Source: Streptomyces sp. NBC_00878
GTDB lineage: Bacteria > Actinomycetota > Actinomycetes > Streptomycetales > Streptomycetaceae
Assembly: GCF_026341515.1 (NCBI RefSeq)
Contig: NZ_JAPEOK010000001.1
Location: forward strand, 8,060,001-8,124,000
Direction of reading: 5' to 3'
DNA length: 64,000 nt
The position numbers and the translations under genes were made by a program. This document shows positions 1-8,716 of this stretch, piece after piece (positions within the stretch are counted from its first letter, which is position 1; each line of letters begins with the position of its first letter). The notes below the pieces were generated by a model that saw only the letters and a list, made by a program, of their open reading frames with translations, was not told the origin of the DNA and did not search any database.

Positions 1-1205
1 GTCGGCTGCACGATCAGGCTCTTGACCGTGTACTCAATGCCGCGCGTGGTCTGCCCGTGGTCGCCGACGAGCGTGCGGCCGATGGGCTCGTAGCGCCACT
101 TGCCGCCGAGCCCCACCGCACTGGCGGGGTAGGGCATGGGCAGCCAGTCCTGCGCGTACCAGTCCGCCGCGGAGATCCTCGTCTGGATCTCGGTGCGCTG
201 GACGTCGTCACCGAGGCCCGGCGGCGTCGGGAACGACCCCGGAACGTCCTGGACATGGCGCTTGGCCGGCTTCCACGCCGTGCCGTCGAACTCGTCGAGC
301 GAGACGATCCGCAGGTAGAGGTCCTGCGTGTCCTCGGAGTTGGTGCGGTACGACATGACCTGGCGGTCCTCGTCCACGTTCAGACTGTCGCGGAGCGAGA
401 CCAGCGGGTTCACCGCGGAGATCGTGCCGCCACTGCCGGAGCCCGTGCCGACGCCGGCCCCGGTGCCGTCCAACAGCCCGCCGTCGAGCGCGGGCAGGGC
501 GAGCGGCACCACCAGGGCGATACCGAGCGCGACGGCGCCGATGCGCCGCCCCGTGCGGATCGGCGCGACCGCGCCCGGCGAGGAATCCACGCCCGGAGTC
601 CGCGGGCCGCCGCCGAAGACCCGGCCCCACTGCGAGAGCCGGTCACGTCCCTCGGCCAGCAGCAGCACCAGATAGCCGACCGCCGCCAGCAGGAACCACA
701 GCCAGCCGGCGCCACCGCCCTCCGAGAGGCCCGCGGCGACCGAGTACAGCGCGAGCAGCGGCAGTCCGGCCGGGGCCGCGCTGCGGAACGTCACCGCGAG
801 CGCGTCCACCGCGAGCCCGATCAGCACGACTCCGCCGACCAGCATCAGCCGGATACCGGGCGACAGCGGCGCCGGGATCGAGTACCGCCCGACGTCGTCA
901 CCGCCGGCCTGCAGCAGCTCCCCGAAGTGCCGGAACGCCTCCGGACCCGGCACGAGCCCGAAAATGGCCTGCTCGCGGGCGAAGAACAGCGTCAGCAGCG
1001 TCAGGGTCACGAGCGCCTGTACGGCGACCGTCACCGCCCGTGCCAGCGGCACCCGCCGGGTCGCCGCGCCCACCCCGGTCTGCACCGCGAGCAGGAACGC
1101 CGCCTGAAGGACCCAGGTCGCCGGACTGACCAGCGGCAGCAGCGCGGTGGCCGACATCAGGGTCGCCGCCGCGGCGCACAGCGCGAGTCGCGCGCGCCCG
1201 CTCAT
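1..1205 (-). CDS. Transglutaminase-like membrane protein (TgpA/DUF3488 type), 3' part outside window
   Basis: The gene starts at ATG 1205 on the minus strand and runs off the window, leaving about 401 residues. The visible part has roughly five hydrophobic segments (first about 200 residues, and again after residue 220), then a soluble extracytoplasmic stretch rich in Thr, Ser and Asp. This matches the N-terminal half of TgpA-like DUF3488 proteins; the transglutaminase core with its Cys-His-Asp triad would lie beyond base 1. The start overlaps the stop of the DUF58 gene (ATGA), so the two are probably translationally coupled. MoxR-DUF58-transglutaminase is a recurrent bacterial gene trio of unclear function, perhaps in assembly or processing of envelope proteins. 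The family call is good; the biochemical role is inferred. Confidence 0.85.
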   Translation of the reverse strand, partial: MSGRARLALCAAAATLMSATALLPLVSPATWVLQAAFLLAVQTGVGAATRRVPLARAVTVAVQALVTLTLLTLFFAREQAIFGLVPGPEAFRHFGELLQAGGDDVGRYSIPAPLSPGIRLMLVGGVVLIGLAVDALAVTFRSAAPAGLPLLALYSVAAGLSEGGGAGWLWFLLAAVGYLVLLLAEGRDRLSQWGRVFGGGPRTPGVDSSPGAVAPIRTGRRIGAVALGIALVVPLALPALDGGLLDGTGAGVGTGSGSGGTISAVNPLVSLRDSLNVDEDRQVMSYRTNSEDTQDLYLRIVSLDEFDGTAWKPAKRHVQDVPGSFPTPPGLGDDVQRTEIQTRISAADWYAQDWLPMPYPASAVGLGGKWRYEPIGRTLVGDHGQTTRGIEYTVKSLIVQP

Positions 1206-2554
1206 GAGCCACCGCCTCCTGCCGTACTGCCCGTCGACGCGGCCCCGTTGCGCTGCCGGTCCGCCTCCCGCCACAGGTCGGCCAGGCTCGTGCCCGGCTG
1301 GACGGCAAGGGCGGTCCAGCCCGCCTCGCGCAGCATTCGAAGCCGCTCCTCGCTCTGTTCGTCGGCGGCGCCGTGCACCCACACCTCACTGTCCAGCAGG
1401 AAGGCCACGGCCCCGCCGCTGCGCTGGCGCATCTTGGCGAGCACCGTCGCCTGCTCCTCGTCCAGGTCGCCGAGGAAGGCCACCAACAGCCCCTCGTTCC
1501 CACCCCGCAGCACGTCGTAAGCCCGTGACAGGCCCGTACCGTCGGAGTGGTCGATCACCGCGAGGGTGTCCATCATCAGCCCGGCGGCGTCCGCGGACTC
1601 CTGGCTGGCTCCGGCGAATCCGTCGGCGCCCTCACCGGGCACCGAGGTGCCGGTGTCGGTCAGCAGCCGGACCGAAAAGCCCCGCTCCAGCATGTGCACC
1701 AGGGTGGACGCCGTGCCCGACACCGCCCATTCGAAGGCCGAGTCGGGGCCCGCGCCGTCGAAGGCGATGCCCCGGGTGTCGAGGAGCACCGTGCAGCGGG
1801 ACCGCTGCGGCTGCTCCTCGCGGCGCACCATCAACTCGCCGTAGCGCGCGGTCAGACGCCAGTGGACCCGGCGCAGATCGTCGCCGTAGCGGTACCCGCG
1901 AGGTATCACGTCGTCCTCGCCGGCCAGGGCCAGCGAGCGCTGCCGCCCCTCCCCGTACCCCTTCGCCTCGCCCGTCAGCCGCACCGGAGGCAGCGCCTCC
2001 ACGCGCGGGACGACCGTCAGGGTGTCGTACGTCGAGAAGGAGCGGGTCAGTTCGCACATCCCGAACGGGTCGCTGAGCCGCAGCTGCAAGGGGCCCAGCG
2101 GGTAGCGGCCGCGCAGGTCCGAGCGCACGCGGTAGGACACCTCGCGCCGGCCGCCCGCCTCGACCCGGTCCAGTACGAACCGGGGCCGGGGCCCCAGCAC
2201 GTACGGCACCCGGTCCTGGAGCATCAGCAGACCGGTGGGCAGCCGCGAGACGTTGTCCATCCGCAGATGGACCCGGGCCTCGGACCCCGAGGGCACCCGC
2301 CCTGGAGAGAGCCGGCGGCTGCCGGCGACCCGGTAACGCGTGCGGTACAGCACCGTCGCGCAGACCAGCGGCAGCACGGCCAGCAGCAGCCCGACCCGGA
2401 GCAGATCGCTCTGCCCCAGGACGTACGCGCAGATGGCGGCCGCGATGCCGGCGGCCAGGAAGGACCGCCCGCGCGTGGTGAGACCGGCGAGTGCCGTACG
2501 CAGCCCGCCCTTGTCCTCCTCGGCCTGCGCCGTCGGCATCCCCCCGGTGGTCAT
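1202..2554 (-). CDS. DUF58 domain protein
   Basis: A protein of about 450 residues with two hydrophobic helices near residues 30-75, then a soluble part holding the DUF58 motif region (RGYRYGDDLRRVHWRLTARY). DUF58 proteins have a von Willebrand A-like fold and almost always sit beside a MoxR ATPase, as here. I chose ATG 2554, whose first base lies in the MoxR stop codon (TGATG); an in-frame GTG one codon upstream (2557) is the alternative. Its own stop overlaps the start of the transglutaminase-like gene. The three genes therefore form a tight operon. No enzymatic role can be assigned. Confidence 0.9.
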   Translation of the reverse strand: MTTGGMPTAQAEEDKGGLRTALAGLTTRGRSFLAAGIAAAICAYVLGQSDLLRVGLLLAVLPLVCATVLYRTRYRVAGSRRLSPGRVPSGSEARVHLRMDNVSRLPTGLLMLQDRVPYVLGPRPRFVLDRVEAGGRREVSYRVRSDLRGRYPLGPLQLRLSDPFGMCELTRSFSTYDTLTVVPRVEALPPVRLTGEAKGYGEGRQRSLALAGEDDVIPRGYRYGDDLRRVHWRLTARYGELMVRREEQPQRSRCTVLLDTRGIAFDGAGPDSAFEWAVSGTASTLVHMLERGFSVRLLTDTGTSVPGEGADGFAGASQESADAAGLMMDTLAVIDHSDGTGLSRAYDVLRGGNEGLLVAFLGDLDEEQATVLAKMRQRSGGAVAFLLDSEVWVHGAADEQSEERLRMLREAGWTALAVQPGTSLADLWREADRQRNGAASTGSTAGGGGS

Positions 2555-3591
2555 CACAGCCTCCGGGGCGGCTGCTGGCCGAAGGCGGACGAACCCCGGC
2601 CCATTCCCAGACCGCTCGGCGACTGGGGCGCCGCGGGCACGGCCGTGCGCTGGAGGATCTCCAGGACGACCTGCTCGGCCGTACGACGGTTCAGCTGTGC
2701 CTGGGCCGTGGGCAGCAGCCGGTGGGCCAGGACCGCCACCGCGAGGGCCTGGACGTCGTCCGGCAGCGCGTAGTCCCGGCCGCTGAGAGCGGCGGACGCC
2801 TTCGCCGCGCGCAACAGATGCAGCGTGGCACGCGGCGAGGCGCCGAGTCTCAGGTCCGGGTGGCTGCGGGTGGCGGCGACCAGGTCCACGGCGTACCGCC
2901 GCACCGGGTCGGCGACGTGGACCGTGCGGACCGCGTCGATGAGCTTCACGATCTCGTGCGCGTGCGCCACCGGCTGGAGGTCGTCCAGCGGGGACACACC
3001 GCCGTGGACGTCCAGCATCTGCAGCTCGGCCTCCGCGCTGGGATAGCCGATGGAGACCCGGGCCATGAAGCGGTCGCGCTGCGCCTCCGGCAGCGGGTAG
3101 GTGCCCTCCATCTCGACCGGGTTCTGCGTCGCCACCACCATGAACGGGCTGGGCAGCTCGTAGGTCGTGCCGTCGATGGTGACCTGGCGCTCCTCCATGG
3201 ATTCCAGGAGCGCGGACTGTGTCTTGGGCGACGCGCGGTTGATCTCGTCGCCGATCACGATCTGCGCGAAGATCGCGCCCGGTTTGAACTCGAAATCCCT
3301 GTTCTGCTGATCCCAGATGGACACGCCTGTGATGTCCGAGGGCAGCAGGTCGGGCGTGAACTGAATACGCCGCACTGAGCAGTCGATGGACCGCGCCAGT
3401 GCTTTGGCCAGCATGGTCTTGCCCACGCCGGGGACATCTTCGATCAGAAGATGCCCCTCCGCGAGCAGTACGGTCAGCGAAAGCCGCACGACCTCAGGCT
3501 TGCCCTCGATCACTTCCTCCACCGAACTGCGGATTCTCTCCACAGTGGCGGTCAGATCTGTAAGGCTCGCTCGATCGTCATAGGTCGTCAC
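2554..3591 (-). CDS. MoxR-family AAA+ ATPase
   Basis: A 345-residue AAA+ ATPase of the MoxR class, thought to act as a chaperone that remodels or activates partners such as the adjacent DUF58 protein. Walker A (PGVGKTML) lies near residues 54-61, Walker B (IVIGDEINR) near 111-119 and a sensor-1 ATQN near 154. The start is GTG 3591, preceded by GAGGAGG at good spacing; an upstream in-frame start would add 46 Arg-rich residues unlike the family. It is first in a tight minus-strand operon with the DUF58 and transglutaminase-like genes. About 200 bases separate it from the carbonic anhydrase upstream, enough for its own promoter. Confidence 0.93.
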   Translation of the reverse strand: MTTYDDRASLTDLTATVERIRSSVEEVIEGKPEVVRLSLTVLLAEGHLLIEDVPGVGKTMLAKALARSIDCSVRRIQFTPDLLPSDITGVSIWDQQNRDFEFKPGAIFAQIVIGDEINRASPKTQSALLESMEERQVTIDGTTYELPSPFMVVATQNPVEMEGTYPLPEAQRDRFMARVSIGYPSAEAELQMLDVHGGVSPLDDLQPVAHAHEIVKLIDAVRTVHVADPVRRYAVDLVAATRSHPDLRLGASPRATLHLLRAAKASAALSGRDYALPDDVQALAVAVLAHRLLPTAQAQLNRRTAEQVVLEILQRTAVPAAPQSPSGLGMGRGSSAFGQQPPRRL

Positions 3592-3793
3592 CCGGCCCTC
3601 CTCGGCCCGTTCTTTCCCGGGCCGACGCTCTGCGATGCGGACCGGCCCACCCCGAAACACGGGCACCACGCGAGTCGTTCCGCGTGACGCCACACCCGCA
3701 TTCTTGTTGCCGTTACCGGTTCGTGTCACTCGCCTGTGGATAACTGGCCGCGATATGTCTCTTCCTGCGGCCTTTGGCCGGGTCCAACTGGCG

Positions 3794-4348
3794 TCAGGTG
3801 GGGTCTATCTCACGCAGCAGGCCCGTCTTCACATCGAACACGAAACCACGTACGTCGCCCGTGTGCAGAAGGAATGGAGAGGTGCGCACCCGCTGCATGG
3901 ACTGCCGCACGTCCTGTTCGACGTCCCGGAAGGCCTCCACCGCCCAGGCGGGGCGCTGGCCGACCTCCATCTCCAGCTCGTGCCGGAAGTCCTCGGTGAG
4001 GGACTCCAGGCCGCAACCGGTGTGATGGATCAGCACCACGCTGCGGGTGCCGAGGGCGCGCTGGCTGATGGTGAGGGAGCGGATCACGTCGTCGGTGACC
4101 ACGCCGCCCGCGTTGCGGATGGTGTGGCAGTCGCCGAGCTCCAGGCCCAGCGCGTCGTGCAGGTCGAGGCGGGCGTCCATGCAGGCCACGACGGCGACCT
4201 GGAGGACGGGGCGGGCGTCCATGCCGGGGTCGGTGAACGCGGCGGCGTACCGTTCGTTGGCTTCGACGAGACGGTCGGTGACGGTGCCGTCGTCGGATAT
4301 GGCGCCTTCGGAGTCTGTGGGAACGGATGCGGAGGTCGTCATATCCAT
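3794..4348 (-). CDS. Beta-class carbonic anhydrase
   Basis: Interconverts CO2 and bicarbonate in the cytoplasm, using zinc. The beta-class signature is clear: CMDAR (zinc-ligand Cys plus the Asp-Arg dyad, residues about 56-60), then RNAGG, then HTGC with the His and second Cys ligands (about 109 and 112). At 184 residues it is a compact member of the class. The start is uncertain: ATG 4348 and ATG 4342 are both plausible, with no strong ribosome binding site at either; an upstream GTG would add five residues. It is a single gene pointing away from the division cluster. Confidence 0.9.
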   Translation of the reverse strand: MDMTTSASVPTDSEGAISDDGTVTDRLVEANERYAAAFTDPGMDARPVLQVAVVACMDARLDLHDALGLELGDCHTIRNAGGVVTDDVIRSLTISQRALGTRSVVLIHHTGCGLESLTEDFRHELEMEVGQRPAWAVEAFRDVEQDVRQSMQRVRTSPFLLHTGDVRGFVFDVKTGLLREIDPT

Positions 4349-4770
4349 GACGGTAGTGGTCACACGCCGTTCGGGCCTGCTGTGAGAGGGGACAAAGAAC
4401 ATCAATGAGCGTTGTTGTGAGGTAACCCACAAGGGTGGATCAACTGCACCCGTATGGGTGGAAAATCCCGGTTTGCCGCTTCATCCCGGGCGTGAGCCGC
4501 GACGCGCAGGCCGGTTCATTGACCGCGAGACACCGTGGACTAAAGTGACGCGAAGCGGGAGGCGGTTGCTCTCCCTGCTGGACTGCTATCCCCCGGAGGA
4601 CCGGTGACATGCCGGGATCTCCCCACGTGCGCGGCGCGTACGTACGGCTCGGCCTCCTCCCGCTCCCGGTCGGCTGACGCTTCCGGCGCCGGCAGTCCCT
4701 CCCCTTCACGGAGCGGGCGGGGACCCGGCGGTGCGTACCGGCGCGCCGGACCTGAGAGGGCCCAGATTCA
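4349..4770. other. Intergenic region upstream of the division (dcw) cluster
   Basis: This 422-base gap separates the carbonic anhydrase from rsmH, which are divergent. It holds a candidate plus-strand promoter (4519-4546), and a GGAGGA (4595-4600) placed 8 bases ahead of an ATG that opens a 22-codon reading frame (4609-4677). A longer GTG frame from 4604 overlaps the rsmH start and looks like noise. No mraZ gene, which heads the cluster in many bacteria, is present here. Confidence 0.7.
4519..4546 (+). promoter_or_regulatory. Candidate promoter for the dcw cluster
   Basis: TTGACC at 4519-4524 and TAAAGT at 4541-4546 are separated by 16 bases and resemble a vegetative sigma factor promoter. 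It lies about 225 bases upstream of rsmH and points towards it. This is sequence resemblance only. Confidence 0.4.
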
Positions 4771-5772
4771 ATGGGGCGCGAAGCGCATTCGAACAAGGGT
4801 GGTGGTGGGCGACGGGAGGGACAGACTCGACATGTCCCGGTGATGCTCCAGCGGTGCCTGGACATGTTGGCGCCCGCACTGGAGCGCCCCGGAGCGGTCG
4901 TCGTGGACTGCACTCTCGGCCTCGGCGGCCACAGTGAGGCCCTGCTCGCCCGGTTCCCCGAGGTCCGCCTCGTCGCCCTCGACCGCGACAAGGAGGCGCT
5001 GCGTCTCTCCGGAGACCGGCTCGCCCCGTTCGGTGACCGGGCCACCCTGGTGCACGCGGTCTACGACGAACTCCCCGACGTGCTCGACCGCCTGGACCTC
5101 CCGCGCGTCCAGGGCGTCCTCTTCGACCTCGGCGTCTCCTCCATGCAGCTCGACGAGGCCGACCGCGGCTTCGCGTACGCCCAGGACGCCCCCCTCGACA
5201 TGCGCATGGACCAGTCGGCGGGCATGAGCGCGGCCGAGGTCCTCAACACCTACCCGCCGGGCGAGCTCGTACGGATCCTCAGGGCGTACGGCGAGGAGAA
5301 GCAGGCCAAGCGGATCGTGTCCGCGGTCGTGCGCGAGCGCGAGAAGGAGCCCTTCAGCAGCAGCGCGCGGCTCGTCGAGCTGATCCGCGACGCCCTGCCG
5401 CAGGCCGCAAAGCGCACCGGCGGCAACCCCGCCAAGCGCACCTTCCAGGCCCTGCGTATCGAGGTCAACGGCGAACTCACCGTCCTGGAGAGGGCGATCC
5501 CCGCCGCCGTGAAGACGCTCGCCGTCGGCGGCCGGATCGCCGTGCTGTCCTACCACTCCCTGGAGGACCGGCTGGTCAAGCAGGTGTTCGCCGCGGGAGC
5601 CGCCAACACCGCACCGCCCGGACTGCCGGTCGTCCCCGAGCGCTACCAGCCCCGGCTCAAGCTGCTGACGCGAGGTGCCGAACTCCCCTCCGAGGAAGAG
5701 GTCGCCGAGAACCGGCGGGCCGCCCCGGCGCGGCTGCGAGGGGCGCAGCGCATCAGGGAGGACGCCGAGTGA
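4771..5772 (+). CDS. rsmH: 16S rRNA (cytosine1402-N4)-methyltransferase RsmH
   Basis: RsmH (MraW) methylates N4 of C1402 in the ribosomal P site using S-adenosylmethionine. The 333-residue protein begins its conserved part at RHVPVMLQ, has the SAM-binding segment [14 protein letters not shown] near residues 47-60, [11 protein letters not shown] further on and the C-terminal [12 protein letters not shown] motif. I used ATG 4771, preceded by GAGAGGG; no closer in-frame start precedes RHVPVM, so the roughly 20-residue Gly/Arg-rich N-terminus is accepted. It is the first recognised gene of the division cluster, as in many bacteria, and is followed about 96 bases later by ftsL. Confidence 0.95.
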   Translation: MGREAHSNKGGGGRREGQTRHVPVMLQRCLDMLAPALERPGAVVVDCTLGLGGHSEALLARFPEVRLVALDRDKEALRLSGDRLAPFGDRATLVHAVYDELPDVLDRLDLPRVQGVLFDLGVSSMQLDEADRGFAYAQDAPLDMRMDQSAGMSAAEVLNTYPPGELVRILRAYGEEKQAKRIVSAVVREREKEPFSSSARLVELIRDALPQAAKRTGGNPAKRTFQALRIEVNGELTVLERAIPAAVKTLAVGGRIAVLSYHSLEDRLVKQVFAAGAANTAPPGLPVVPERYQPRLKLLTRGAELPSEEEVAENRRAAPARLRGAQRIREDAE

Positions 5773-5868
5773 CGGAAGGGTGTGTGAGTTGGACAACCGA
5801 ACTCACTGGACGCGTGGGTCGCAAGGCCGGCCCCCTCGGTCGAAAGCCCCAGCTCACCGGGAGGGTGA

Positions 5869-6474
5869 GTGAGTAGGAAACCCGAACTGAAGGGAAGGGC
5901 GGCCCGACTCGCGCGACTCTTCCCGTCGGGCCCCGGACAGGCCGCCCGTACACCCTTCGTACTCCTGGTCGTGCTCTTGCTCGGCGGCGGCCTGATCGGA
6001 CTCCTGGTGCTGAACTCCGCGCTCAGCGCGGGGGCGTTCCAGCTCGACGACCTCCAGAGGGACACCAAGAGCCTCACCGACGAGGAGCAGGCGCTCCAGC
6101 GGGACGTGGACGCCTACTCCGCCCCCGACGCCCTCCAGCGCCGCGCCCGCGAGCTGGGCATGGTGCCCGGCGGCGACCCGGCCTTCCTCAACCCCGACGG
6201 CAGCGTCCGCGGCGTCCCCAGCGCGGCCGCCGAGCAGTCGTCCGTGTCCGTCCCGGTGATCCGCCCGCCCGACGTGCTCCTCCCCGCGTCGGCTCCGACG
6301 CCCACCGAGACCCAGGCGGCCGGCGGGCCCGGTACACCCGCCGAGCCCTCGACGCCCGCCGAGGCCCAGCCGCCCACAGAGCCCGCCGCGCCCGCCGCGC
6401 CCACCACGACGCCGGGGCAGGTCACGGAGCCGTCCCCGCAGCCCACGCAGCCCGCTACGAATCCCGGCAGGTGA
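5869..6474 (+). CDS. ftsL: Cell division protein FtsL-like
   Basis: A 201-residue bitopic membrane protein in the position always held by ftsL in actinobacterial dcw clusters. After a basic cytoplasmic stretch (residues 1-28) comes one membrane helix (about 30-50), a short coiled-coil-like segment (about 55-90), then a long extracytoplasmic tail of Pro, Thr and Ala. FtsL works with FtsQ and DivIC to activate septal synthesis by FtsW/FtsI. The start is GTG 5869 behind GGGAGGG. The stop overlaps the ftsI start (GTGA). FtsL is poorly conserved in sequence, so the call rests on topology and place; the Pro/Thr-rich tail is longer than in the short FtsL of E. coli. Confidence 0.85.
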   Translation: MSRKPELKGRAARLARLFPSGPGQAARTPFVLLVVLLLGGGLIGLLVLNSALSAGAFQLDDLQRDTKSLTDEEQALQRDVDAYSAPDALQRRARELGMVPGGDPAFLNPDGSVRGVPSAAAEQSSVSVPVIRPPDVLLPASAPTPTETQAAGGPGTPAEPSTPAEAQPPTEPAAPAAPTTTPGQVTEPSPQPTQPATNPGR

Positions 6475-8429
6475 CGGAAGTGTCCGACAGGGAACCCCCG
6501 CGCCGCCGGGTGCCCCCGCCCGCCCGGCCCGTACGTCCCGGCGGCCAGCGGCAGCCGGGGCCGGGCGCCCGGCCCGTCCGCCGTCCGGCCTCGTCCGGGG
6601 CTCAGGGCCCGCGCGTCATCCGCCTCGGCAGCCCCCGTCCGCGGCTGCGCATGGTCAGCCTCGCCCTGTCCCTCGTACTGCTCGCCTTCGTCGTCCGGCT
6701 CCTCCAGGTGCAGGCGGTCGACGCGAGCGAGTACACGGCCAAGGCCGAGAAGAACCGGTACCTCAGCCGCACCCTGGCCGCCGAGCGCGGCGGGATCACC
6801 GACCGCAACGGCGTCGACCTCGCGATCAGCGTGGACGCCAACGACATCACCGCCGACCCCACGCTGTTCACGCGGAAGGCGACGAAGACCGACGACGCCC
6901 CCGAGCAGGCCGCCGCCCTGCTCGGCCCGATCCTCGACAAGGACCCCGAAGAACTCGCCGAGAAGCTCCGCACCAAGAACACCCGGTACGTCCTGCTCGC
7001 CCGGCGCCAGACCCCCCAGGTCTGGACGCAGATCAAGGACCTGAAGAGCACGCTCGCCGACAAGGCGGGCGAGGGCGGGACGGCGAACATCCTGGCGGGC
7101 GTCCTCCAGGAGCCCAGCACCAAGCGGGTCTATCCGAACGGCGACCTCGGCGCCGGAATACTGGGCTGGGTCAACGCCGACGGCAAGGGCGGCGGCGGCA
7201 TCGAGCAGCAGCTCAACAACGACCTGTCGGGCAAGGACGGCGAGATCCGCTACGCCCAGTCCGGCGGCCGTCAGGTACCGACCGCGGGCTCCACCGAGAA
7301 GCCCGCCGTGGCCGGTTCCGAGGTCGAGCTGACCATCGACCGCGACATCCAGTGGGCCGCCCAGAACGCCATCACCGAGCAGGTGAAGGAGTCCAAGGCG
7401 GACCGCGGGTACGTCATAGTGCAGGACAACAGGACCGGCGAGATCCTCGCCATGGCGAACTCGCCCGGCTTCGATCCGAACGACCTCTCCGAGGCCGACG
7501 GGAACGCCCTGCACAACTGGGGCCTCGAAGACGCCTACGAGCCCGGCTCGACCGCCAAGGTCATGTCGATGGCCGCCGTCCTGGAGGAGAACGCCGCCAC
7601 GCCGACGACGCACGTGACCGTGCCGAACCGGCTGGCCCGCGGCGACCGGCTCTTCCGTGACGACATCGACCACCGGACCTGGTACCTGACGCTCAACGGC
7701 GTGCTCGCCAAGTCCAGCAACATCGGCACCATCCTGGCGACCGGCCAGCTGGGCAAGACGCAGCAGGAGGCCAACCAGGTCCTCTACTCGTATCTGCGCA
7801 GGTTCGGCATCGGCGGCTACACCGGGCTCGGCTTCCCCGGCGAGACCAAGGGCATCCTCGCGCCCGCCGACCAGTGGTCGACCTCCCAGCAGTACACGAT
7901 TCCTTTCGGCCAGGGCGTGTCGATCAACGCGATGCAGGCGGCCTCCGTCTACTCGACGATCGCCAACGGCGGCGTACGCGTCGAACCGACACTGGTCCGC
8001 GGCACGAAGGGCCCCGACGGGAGCTTCACCCCGGCGGCCAAGCCCAAGAAGACAAGAGTCGTCAGCGAGAAAACGGCGAAGACCCTGGCACAGATGCTGG
8101 AGTCTGTCGTGGACGACCGGGAGGGTACGGGCGCCAAGGCGCGCATTCCCGGCTACCGCGTCGCGGGCAAGACGGGCACGGCCAACCGTGTGGATCCGGC
8201 CACCGGCCACTACCGCGGTTATACCTCCTCCTTCGCCGGATTCGCGCCCGCGGACAACCCCCGGGTCACCGTCTACTGCGCGATCCAGAACGCCACCAAG
8301 GGAAGCTACTTCGGCGGCCAGATCTGCGGGCCCGTCTACAAGGAGGTCCTGGAGTTCGCCCTGAAAACCCTCCAGGTGCCGCCCACCGGGGCCCCGGCCG
8401 CCAGGCTTCCCGTCACCTTCACACCATGA
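6471..8429 (+). CDS. ftsI: Septal penicillin-binding protein FtsI (class B PBP3)
   Basis: A monofunctional transpeptidase that crosslinks peptidoglycan at the division septum, partner of FtsW. The N-terminal 60 residues are Pro/Arg-rich and cytoplasmic, one membrane helix spans about 61-83, then a PBP dimerisation domain and the transpeptidase domain. Active-site motifs are all present: STAK with nucleophile Ser360 and Lys363, SSN at about 415-417, and KTG at about 567. The C-terminus ends shortly after the domain, with no PASTA repeats. The GTG start overlaps the ftsL stop by four bases. Confidence 0.96.
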   Translation: MTEVSDREPPRRRVPPPARPVRPGGQRQPGPGARPVRRPASSGAQGPRVIRLGSPRPRLRMVSLALSLVLLAFVVRLLQVQAVDASEYTAKAEKNRYLSRTLAAERGGITDRNGVDLAISVDANDITADPTLFTRKATKTDDAPEQAAALLGPILDKDPEELAEKLRTKNTRYVLLARRQTPQVWTQIKDLKSTLADKAGEGGTANILAGVLQEPSTKRVYPNGDLGAGILGWVNADGKGGGGIEQQLNNDLSGKDGEIRYAQSGGRQVPTAGSTEKPAVAGSEVELTIDRDIQWAAQNAITEQVKESKADRGYVIVQDNRTGEILAMANSPGFDPNDLSEADGNALHNWGLEDAYEPGSTAKVMSMAAVLEENAATPTTHVTVPNRLARGDRLFRDDIDHRTWYLTLNGVLAKSSNIGTILATGQLGKTQQEANQVLYSYLRRFGIGGYTGLGFPGETKGILAPADQWSTSQQYTIPFGQGVSINAMQAASVYSTIANGGVRVEPTLVRGTKGPDGSFTPAAKPKKTRVVSEKTAKTLAQMLESVVDDREGTGAKARIPGYRVAGKTGTANRVDPATGHYRGYTSSFAGFAPADNPRVTVYCAIQNATKGSYFGGQICGPVYKEVLEFALKTLQVPPTGAPAARLPVTFTP

Positions 8430-8716
8430 ACCACCATGGATCAGCCCGAATCGGCCCAAATCGGCCCGAACAACTCTGAACCAGCCTGAATCAGCGCCGG
8501 CCAGGCACTGATCCGCACCGACCGGAACCCCCTGCTCCAGCACCCGTGATCACCGACCAGGAACAGCTCGTGACAACGACCACGCCCGACCCCGGGAACC
8601 ACGGTTCGCCGCACACCACGCCGCGCCCCTCGCTTCGCTCCGGCGGGGGTGTGCCCGGTACGCTCACCGCCGTGCCACACGCTGATCAGTCCCAAACCAC
8701 CCAGAAGGGCGTTCCT
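8430..8716 (+). promoter_or_regulatory. ftsI-murE gap with candidate promoter
   Basis: About 290 bases without a confident gene. Its first part holds short tandem ATCGGCCC-containing repeats (about 8447-8470). A -10-like TACGCT at 8659-8664 lies 7 bases ahead of an in-frame GTG (8672), so murE may also be made from a leaderless message with a slightly longer N-terminus. Function inferred from position only. Confidence 0.35.

Noticed and set aside
57..1520. 487-codon plus-strand frame opposite the transglutaminase-like gene
   Set aside because: Arg/Gln-rich low-complexity translation; the minus strand has membrane helices and a coherent gene trio.
4349..4770. mraZ before rsmH
   Set aside because: No frame in this gap encodes an MraZ-like protein, so it is absent here.
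6114..8543. 809-codon minus-strand frame opposite ftsI
   Set aside because: Shadow frame caused by GC3 bias; overlaps all of ftsI with no domain of its own.
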